A DNA stretch of 44,495 nucleotides, taken from positions 57,311 through 101,805 of the forward strand of contig MPNW01000853.1 of the NCBI GenBank assembly GCA_011800805.1. The letters are read 5' to 3'. A program made the position numbers and the translations under genes. Source of the DNA: Hirudo medicinalis (Eukaryota; Annelida; Clitellata; Hirudinida; Hirudinidae). How positions within the stretch are numbered: the stretch's first letter is position 1; the number at the start of each line of letters is the position of its first letter. The notes under the pieces are model-generated. The model saw nothing but the letters and a program-made list of their open reading frames with translations. It was not told the origin of the DNA and did not search any database. Below, piece by piece: positions 38,601 to 44,495 of this stretch.

Positions 38601-41600
38601 AGTACTTGTTATGTGTTGTAGTCCTTGTTATGTGTTGTAGTACTTGTTATGTGTTGTATTCCTAGTTATATGTTGTAGTACTTGTTATGTGTTGTAGTCC
38701 TTGTTGTGTGTTGTAGTACTTGTTATGTGTTGCAGTCCTTGTTGTGTGTTGTAGTCCCTGTTGTGTGTTGTAGTACTTGTTATGTGCTGCAGTCCTTGTT
38801 ATGTGTTGTACTCCTTGTTATGTGTTGTAGTCCTTGTTATGTGTTGTAGTACTTGTTATGTGTTGTATTCCTAGTTATATGTTGTAGTACTTGTTATGTG
38901 TTGCAGTCCTTGTTATGTGTTGTAGTCCTTGTTATGTATTGTAGTCCTTGTTATGTGTTGTAGTCCTTGTTATGTGTTGTAGTACTTGTTATGTGCTGCA
39001 GTCCTTGTTGTGTGTTGTAGTGCTTGTTATGTGTTGCAGTCCTTGTTGTGTGTTGTAGTCCCTGTTGTGTGTTGTAGTACTTGTTATGTGCTGCAGTCCT
39101 TGTTGTGTGTTGTAGTCCTTGTTGAGGATGAAAGACACTGAAATATCTTTGAAATATTTGTTTATTCATTATTTAACAAATAAATAAAAAAAATGATTTT
39201 TAAAAAATGCATAAAATTTAAATAACTTGGGATAATAAAATTGTACACAAAGTTTTACTTAGAAATTAATAACGTAATAATTGCTTGTACTATTTATTGA
39301 CATTATTTTCTTGAAGACATTCAATCTGAATGACATGGAAACACAAGACAGCACACAAAGCAACAGTACAACGACGCACAATAACATTACAACAAATTGA
39401 CATTACAAGAACACAACAACACAACATAACAAGAACACAGCAACACAACAACACAACATAACAAGAACACAAAAATACAACAAGACAACAAGACAACAAT
39501 AAATTCAGAGACACGTAGTTCTTCGGGGCAGGAAACATTTGGTCAGTAATACAAACTGACACTTAAAAAGTGGAATGTGAAATGCTATTATTACATCGTA
39601 ATGCAACTTATTAGTGAATATTATTCTTGTTGTTACTTGCATTTAACTTACTATTCAATGTTACGTGGTATATTTTCAATGTTAATTAAGTTATTATTAT
39701 TATTGTTGTTATTATCATAAAATTAATATTACACAATGTTATGAATGTTGATGTTTCGGTGTTACCTGAAATAAGGATTGCGTTAAAATCTTGTTTATTC
39801 AAAGGTAAACAAGAGCAAGGTGTAGGAGCACAGAACTGACCTCTGATTGGTAGGTTATCGAGGAGTGCGGATGTAAACAAGATGCTTCGATTGCAAAGGA
39901 GTGCACGTAGGAGAATGAAGTTTATTGACCCAATCTTAGTTGGTGGTCGGGTAAATAAACTCTAAATAAACAGTCTCAAAGGACTGAGAGTCACAATTTA
40001 ATCATAAAAGTAGCATCGGAATCGTTGGACGTTGCAAAAGTCATCAATGTGACGAATGACATCTCGGTGTGTGGGATGACATGGTGAGTCGAGAATTTAA
40101 GAAAGAATGGTGGATTTTTGTAGTTCAGTGCTGCCGATTGCTGATTCATTGGATGCTTCTCACCTGTGAATGACCATTCCAATGCTGATGATATTTATTC
40201 CTTGGCATTGTTTTAGTTAATCAATCTTATTAATGTTAACTATTACTTATTCTCTCAGTAGTTTTAAAGTCTTTAAAAAGATTTAAGATAACGTAAGGTT
40301 AATACAAGCAATAGAGACCGCATAAAGAAAAATAAGAAATATTTTTATAGAAAATGTTTGCGTGGTGTTGATAAAAATAAATTGATAAGAGCTTATTTAC
40401 TGTAACAAGGTGCAAGAACTTTTGCAGACCATTTTTGCAGGGAAATAATGGGACAAACATTAGGAGTTATTCGAGTCACACGTGTACAGGGCTGACAAGG
40501 AGTGCCAAATGAGGTTTCACGTTCCTCTTTTATATTCGCACGAGACGTGAGAACTTTTGCAACTTCCCCACTGTGACCAGTAGCGACGGGTCAGGATGCA
40601 AGTACACGTCCATTTGTGACTGTTACTCATTCTCTTATTTATTCACTCACTCACTCACTCACTAGGTCATAGCATCCCCTAATAAATCTTCAGTTGAAGA
40701 ACAATTGTGTTCAGAATTCATCATCTGAGGAAAGCACACGGTCATAGGAAGGAATGTTTGGGCTCAATGACAGGTCATATAAACAGGAGAAACGTCATTT
40801 GAGGCAGATTGTAAACATTTGCATGGATGCATCACATCTTGACCAATTCAGGCATGTAGCTTGCACATCGCACATCTCACATTTCCAATAAAAATGGCCA
40901 CATTTCCTTTTAAACAATGAAAGCAACATAAAATCCTTTATTGGTTCTTGTTGTTGTTGCATTATGTTGCACTGTTTCATTGCTTTATTTTCACATTAGT
41001 TAGCACAAATGTTCTGAATCTTTATTTTTTATTTGTCCAATTTAAGTCCCTCGTTTAACTTCATGATTCGCAGTGATTCTGTGCCTCTTGTCCGATTATA
41101 TTAAGTTCAGCTGAACATTTTGTGGCAACTTTCTGTGTAATTTAGAGGATGTTTGCCGTTCATTATTAATTATCGAGAATATTATTTTTTCTTGTGTTCT
41201 TAAGTAATGCTTAAAAGTTATAAATATATTTGAAATTCCTTCCTAATTGGAGCTTAATCTCTTCCTGCCTCTTAAAATCTTGTTTCTTTGATCTCCACGG
41301 ACCTGATAGATAAGCACTTGTACCAATGTGCCTTCACAGCATCAAGTTGAGAATAAACTGTAGAATTGTATGCAAATGCGATACTGAAGGCGTGAATTGC
41401 ATTTATTTGGACAGCAAATTCTTTACCGAGCCTTTTATCATGTGGCCCAAATAATGTGACCAAGTTAATAGTGATAAACAATAAATATGTTTATTTCGTA
41501 AGTGGTAAATAACGGTAAATAGAAGGAATTCTTTTGTATTGTAGGTTTGTCCAAGATAATGAAATGTCATAATAAATAAATAAATTTAAATATTAATTAT

Positions 41601-42661
41601 TACTATTAAAATCTGCTCCTTCTATAACAATGCAACGATCGAGACTGGATAATCAGGACGAGGTTCCATATTTTTGAGAGGCTAAAACCACAAGCACAAT
41701 GAAGCTCAAACCCTGGTTTTTATTTTCAATTCCTTCTTTGAGCAGTTCACGAAGGTCCAAGAGGCTGATGACCTCGGTGGGGCATGCTCACGTATACGTG
41801 CTTATATGTGAGGGTCAGATACGGTTGAGGTCATACTGCATGTTTCACCAGCAGAGCAGATGTTTCGCTATGACGTGATAAAGAAGTTTTTATAATAAGA
41901 TAAATAAGTGTTTGCGGTCGAGATGAAAAGATGCAATGATGATAATGATCGTGATCTGATATTATTTATTTCTTAGCTGGAAAGTTTGAAGAAGGAGAGA
42001 AAAATGAGATGGGAAAGAGGCACACGTCAGTCATGATGAATTTTTAACAACTGTTTGCAGCCTCAGAATTCAATGAGGAACGGATCTTCAAGGATGTTCG
42101 TCGCAGAAACCCAATGCTTCCATCGCTGTCATCCAATAACGAACAGACGACTGTGCATGCCCTCGAGTTTCTTTCAGAAGTGGAAACAATAAATATTCTC
42201 CTAAATGATGTTTATTCGTTGCAAGTAATAAGCGTAAATCATACGGAATGCCTTCAGCAGTCCAAACCTTTGCCACCCATCACAAGATCTGCTCAATATC
42301 AAGCAAAGTCATCTCTCGACGTTTCATAAAATAGTGTCATTAATTTGAAACAGATCCTGAGACGGAATATCAAAACATTTTTGCGTTTCAAAATCATGCA
42401 ATTAATTATTGAGGCGACAGATAAAAACTTTATTTTTAAAGGATCCGAGGCAAGGTTATTAAAGTCATAATCCCATTTAAACAGCTTCATTAGTTGAATA
42501 TTGGGCTAATTGAGAGAATAAACTTTTTCATCGTCGTCATCGTCATCGTCATTATCATCATCATCATCATCATCATTACCTGATCTTGGTCTTCTTCCTT
42601 CAACCGTCAGAAGGAGGAAAGCACCAATGAAGAGCTGAATGAAATGTCTCGCAAACAACAT
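30237..42661 (-). CDS. lachesin/IgLON-like cell-adhesion protein, seven exons visible, 3' end missing
   Basis: Exons: 42661..42580 (signal peptide), 33998..33868, 32374..32002, 31601..31441, 31298..31184, 30439..30237. Donor and acceptor phases agree at every join (1, 0, 1, 0, 1), giving 355 visible residues from six exons; at least one more exon is expected. Ig1 (about 49-196): DTAVIHCSF, IDWVKES, SDAGYYRC. Ig2: VTLWCNATGYPLPIVYWTRE, HQYWGNGLFVKAVTEYDTG, VYVCYLDN. Ig3 begins YLLMCETRGSPNPQPSIAWY and ends with GKNYYII at a strong GTGAGT donor. The order and the NATGYP and HQYWGN motifs match lachesin/IgLON proteins, GPI-anchored homophilic adhesion molecules of neurons and septate junctions. 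Sequons NAT, NRT and NVT are present. The second Cys of Ig3 and the anchor were not found downstream on the minus strand. Confidence 0.85.
32518..32622. repeat. degenerate ATCC microsatellite
   Basis: CATCC/CTTCC tract in the intron between the two halves of Ig1. Confidence 0.8.
33163..33232. repeat. ACAACACACA minisatellite-like tract
   Basis: CAACACA units of about 10-12 bp, intronic in the Ig gene. Confidence 0.8.
33357..33410. repeat. AAT microsatellite
   Basis: AAT tract with ACT interruptions. Confidence 0.9.
33587..33705. repeat. long AAT microsatellite beginning at a single N
   Basis: About 38 AAT units with AAC variants. Base 33587 is N, possibly a collapsed or unresolved repeat join. 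Confidence 0.95.
34581..34796 (-). CDS. possible exon, unknown
   Basis: A good acceptor (TATTCATTTTTCCAG) is followed by 71 open codons to a TAA (34583..34581), beginning QCEEHVNEFIFESLRTAVTI and ending LKRKLWRL. The balanced amino-acid composition is unusual for this intron. It would be a terminal exon nested in the Ig gene intron, or an alternative 3' end. No family is recognised. Confidence 0.25.
   Translation of the reverse strand, partial: QCEEHVNEFIFESLRTAVTILSRYNFKCNFPSSVNVTQKTLERSLLRLKFIGVDCFHLKQLRSLKRKLWRL
35592..35702. repeat. ATC/GTC/ACC microsatellite
   Basis: Long ATC tract with GTC and ACC blocks. Confidence 0.9.
36205..36259. repeat. ATC microsatellite
   Basis: ATC units with GCC and GTC interruptions. 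Confidence 0.9.
36595..36910. repeat. cluster of three ATC microsatellites
   Basis: Tracts at 36595-36638, 36736-36826 and 36872-36910, separated by unique sequence. Confidence 0.85.
37842..37955. repeat. 14-15-bp AT-rich tandem array
   Basis: TAATTATGAAATA and TAATTATGAAATG units alternate about eight times. Confidence 0.85.
38050..38109. repeat. GAT microsatellite
   Basis: GAT/GAC tract. It gives a spurious poly-Asp frame. Confidence 0.9.
38362..39124. repeat. 19-bp minisatellite, about 40 copies
   Basis: Unit TTGTTATGTGTTGTAGTAC with variants at a few positions (GTAGTAC, GTAGTCC, GCAGTCC, GTATTCCTAG, TGTG for TATG). The 19-bp register is kept across the whole array: the CCTAGTTATA variant sits at 38566, 38661 and 38870, steps of 5 and 11 units. 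Because 19 is not a multiple of 3, open frames through it encode 19-residue Cys/Val/Leu repeats, which are not genes. Confidence 0.97.
39403..39500. repeat. CAACACAACATAACAAGAACAC tandem tract
   Basis: ACAACATAACAAGAACAC recurs two to three times with CAACA fill. It reads as the rough reverse complement of the 19-bp minisatellite unit 280 bp away. Confidence 0.7.
42527..42577. repeat. ATC microsatellite touching the Ig-gene donor
   Basis: On the minus strand the intron starts GTAATGATGATGATG. The repeat begins within two bases of the invariant GT, so the donor lies at the edge of an expandable GAT tract. Confidence 0.9.
42580..42661 (-). CDS. first coding exon of the Ig gene: signal peptide
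   Basis: ATG at 42661..42659, reading MLFARHFIQLFIGAFLLLTV then EGRRPRS and the phase 1 donor TCAG|GTAATG. It has a basic n-region, a hydrophobic core of about 14 residues and a likely cleavage after VEG. The phase 1 end is exactly what the Ig1 exon at 33998 needs (G plus CC gives Ala). No other signal exon of this phase was seen in between. Confidence 0.75.
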
Positions 42662-42749
42662 CGTACCAAGTCAACAATATTCAAAATCCACTGAATTTCT
42701 TGGCATCTTTCAAAGATTCCGATTGCAAGATCCGTGCGAGATACTTTTC

Positions 42750-42962
42750 TTATCTTCCTGCTAATTCAATGGAGAACGAGGCGTGATCGATAGGCTGTTG
42801 GTTCGAGTCTGAAGTTGCGACGAATTCTTCCTCCAAGCGATAATAGGAGGCAAACGGACTGAAGTTCTTGAATGGAGTCACAAGTGGCTTTATGCGCTGT
42901 TTCGCCCTGCATGCATCTTCTTCCTTCGTGTGTGATGCTGCTCTTGTGAGTGATGTTCTCAT
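42750..42962 (-). CDS. ORF just upstream of the Ig gene start (uORF or unknown exon)
   Basis: ATG at 42962..42960, TAA 42752..42750, 70 codons starting MRTSLTRAASHTKEEDACRA. It ends 88 bases before the Ig gene ATG. The same frame is open further upstream (REVVSLYIGLLDH) to a stop near 43030. The composition is protein-like. If this lies in the Ig gene 5' UTR it is a long upstream ORF; alternatively it is a separate exon or chance. Confidence 0.3.
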   Translation of the reverse strand: MRTSLTRAASHTKEEDACRAKQRIKPLVTPFKNFSPFASYYRLEEEFVATSDSNQQPIDHASFSIELAGR

Positions 42963-43053
42963 GTGATCCAACAAACCTATGTAGAGTGAGACGACCTCTC
43001 GCAGTGGATAGGAAACGAATGTTAATGTGACTTATTTAAATCTTCTCATTTCG

Positions 43054-43160
43054 ATGATGATGATTATTGGTGGTGGTTGTGTTAGTTGTGGTGATGATGA
43101 TGATGATGGTGATTAGTTGTACTTGAAGGTGGTTTTGATGATGACGATGATAAAAATGAT
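43054..43160. repeat. degenerate GAT/GGT microsatellite
   Basis: GATGATGATG blocks alternate with GGTGGTGG and GTTGTG. Confidence 0.75.
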
Positions 43161-43484
43161 GGCGTAGTCAGCATACAATTTCTCCAAAAATCTAATTATT
43201 TTTGTAACAAACGTTCAAACATCAAAACATATTAAACATACATTTGCATGACGCAATTTCATTTGAGCAACTTTTTGTTGGAAAAGAACCTCACTAAACT
43301 GCGTGCTTGCATTTTTGACCCAAAAGAATTGAGGTCGGAATCTGACGATGAATATCAAATAATAATAATATTATGGACAATAATGAAATATCAGAACAAT
43401 AATCAGACCGCAAGATTGTTATCATGATTGAAGGGTCAGTCGTCTTCGACTGATTAATTGTTTGATTAAATGATTGACTGATTG

Positions 43485-43486
43485 AT

Positions 43487-43519
<33 letters not shown>

Positions 43520-43545
43520 CTTTATTGATTGCTTTATTGTTTGAT
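43485..43545. repeat. TGAT tetranucleotide microsatellite
   Basis: About ten TGAT units passing into GATTGCTTTATT repeats. Confidence 0.95.
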
Positions 43546-44028
43546 TGACTTTTGTCTTTTCAACTTTAAAAGGATTGAAAAAAATTAGGAAATTATTGAA
43601 TAATTTGCTTGGAGCCGAAGATTTTTATTACCTCAGGTTTGATTGAAATTGAGACGGAAGAGAATTGAAAAATTCATTCGCTTCATTGATTTCCATTAAC
43701 TACACTTATCAGAATTTATCAGATTTAAACTCTTTAAGCGTGATAAGTTTCAAATCAAGAAATAATCATTCTATTTGCCGATAAAAAAATAAATGAATTA
43801 ACATTTTGTCATCATCATTACCACGTTTTTATTACTGTCACCGTGATGGTCGTGCTGGGTTGCTTTGTTAGAATGTTTTATCAGTAATTTGATAGTCATT
43901 TCTTTCATATAATTTGAGAGTAATTTAAACCAATTCTTCCAACAAATTCCAAAAGCTTGTCGAGTTTAAGTTTCTGCTGTCACATTCTCCGGCCTCATGA
44001 GCATTGTACAAGTACATCATGATATCAA

Positions 44029-44092
44029 ATTGTTGTTGTTGATGATGACGATTATATGGCGCTGATGATGATGATGATGACGTTGGTGATGA
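44029..44092. repeat. GAT/GTT microsatellite
   Basis: GTTGTTGTTGATGATGACG followed by GATGATGATGATGATGACG. Confidence 0.8.
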
Positions 44093-44495
44093 TTTCACTC
44101 ATTGGAAAATCTTTGATTTGTTTTTCTTTATGGTCAACTTATTTCTTATGAAGTTTCAACAACGCTTTATTACGACGTAATCTCATCATCATCTTCATCG
44201 TCATCAAGAGTCACAGCACCAACAACGGTTATTAATCCTATTACATGTAAATAAATAGTTTTCAGATTCCAACAAATCATGAATTAGTTCGGATTCGCAG
44301 AAAGTTTTCGAATAAAAATGCCCCTCATTTATGATTCGCTGAAAGAATAAATCTTGGCATAATTTCATGCAACATTTCAAAGTCACGTTGACGTGCACTG
44401 TTGAACTCAATGAAAGAAATGAATGTTGCGGAAAGTTGATATTTTTATTATTCAGAATTAAGTTAAATCTCACTAAAAAGATCTTAAAACAAATC

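Larger units (their letters stand above)
34005..42579. other. first intron of the Ig gene (8.6 kb), repeat-rich
   Basis: No confident gene on either strand. Tandem repeats dominate: ATT (34075-34116), GATTAT-type (34256-34347), AAT (35418-35456), ATC (35592-35702, 36205-36259, 36595-36638, 36736-36826, 36872-36910), a 14-15-bp array (37842-37955), GAT (38050-38109), the 19-bp minisatellite (38362-39124), a CA-rich tract (39403-39500) and CACT (40642-40663). Isolated frames at 34584-34796 and 41272-41481 (-) are the only mildly coding-like patches. Confidence 0.6.
43032..44495. other. gene-free right end
   Basis: Contains a GAT/GGT tract (43054-43160), a TGAT tetranucleotide tract (43485-43545) and a second GAT tract (44029-44092). 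The 89-codon minus frame at 44204-44473 has no motif. Confidence 0.5.

Noticed and set aside
38362..39124. Regular repeats considered as a CRISPR array
   Set aside because: The units are contiguous without unique spacers, the host is eukaryotic and no cas genes are present.
38349..39169. Cys-rich repeated ORFs on both strands
   Set aside because: They are frame-rotating translations of the 19-bp minisatellite.
39290..39562. 90-codon Cys/Val/Leu-rich minus ORF resembling a membrane protein
   Set aside because: It is the translation of a CA-rich tandem tract; hydrophobicity is a by-product of the repeat.
41272..41481. 69-codon minus ORF
   Set aside because: Composition is plausible, but there is no start context, splice-site pair or recognisable motif.

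Overview
The window is AT-rich eukaryotic genomic DNA. It has intron-split genes with canonical GT/AG junctions, dense ATT/ATC trinucleotide microsatellites, minisatellites, decayed transposon pieces and draft-assembly Ns. There is no bacterial operon structure. Gene content (Rab3, ILRUN, a lachesin-like Ig protein) fits a bilaterian animal. The base composition and repeat style suggest an invertebrate, possibly a lophotrochozoan such as a leech or other annelid; that placement is inference.

Layout. 1-7.5 kb: no convincing gene; microsatellites, a 192-base N gap, a probable non-LTR 3' end (2.75-2.95 kb), a decayed hAT transposon (4.46-5.54 kb) and a 24-bp AT tandem array. 7.7-9.7 kb, minus: last two exons of an unrecognised Ser/Arg-rich protein with four 11-residue repeats. 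9.7-14.9 kb: noncoding, with a 32-bp AT satellite just before it and an unexplained GC-richer island at 14.1-14.5 kb. 14.95-18.0 kb, plus: a gene for a RanBP2/NZF zinc-finger protein, whose probable last three exons read as a ubiquitin-like C terminus. 18.7-20.3 kb, minus: a complete four-exon ILRUN orthologue, convergent with the previous gene. 21.4-24.3 kb, minus: a complete four-exon Rab3. 26.8-28.1 kb, minus: coding-like exons of an unassigned gene. 30.2-42.66 kb, minus: a lachesin/IgLON-type gene. Its signal-peptide exon lies 8.6 kb upstream of the first Ig exon, and that intron holds a 760-bp, 19-bp-period minisatellite and many microsatellites. Its 3' end (second half of Ig3 and membrane anchor) was not found. 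42.7-44.5 kb: an upstream ORF and microsatellites.

The gene models were built by hand, by finding splice sites whose phases agree and whose joined product matches a family. The Rab3, ILRUN and Ig models are well supported because conserved motifs run across the joins. The genes do not form an obvious pathway. Rab3 (synaptic vesicle docking) and a lachesin-like adhesion protein are both typical neural genes. I did not find a clearly new molecular system. The most novel-looking items are the NZF plus UBL-like protein, the repeat-bearing Ser/Arg protein, the unusual Rab3 C terminus and the Asn/Arg-rich insertion in Ig1.
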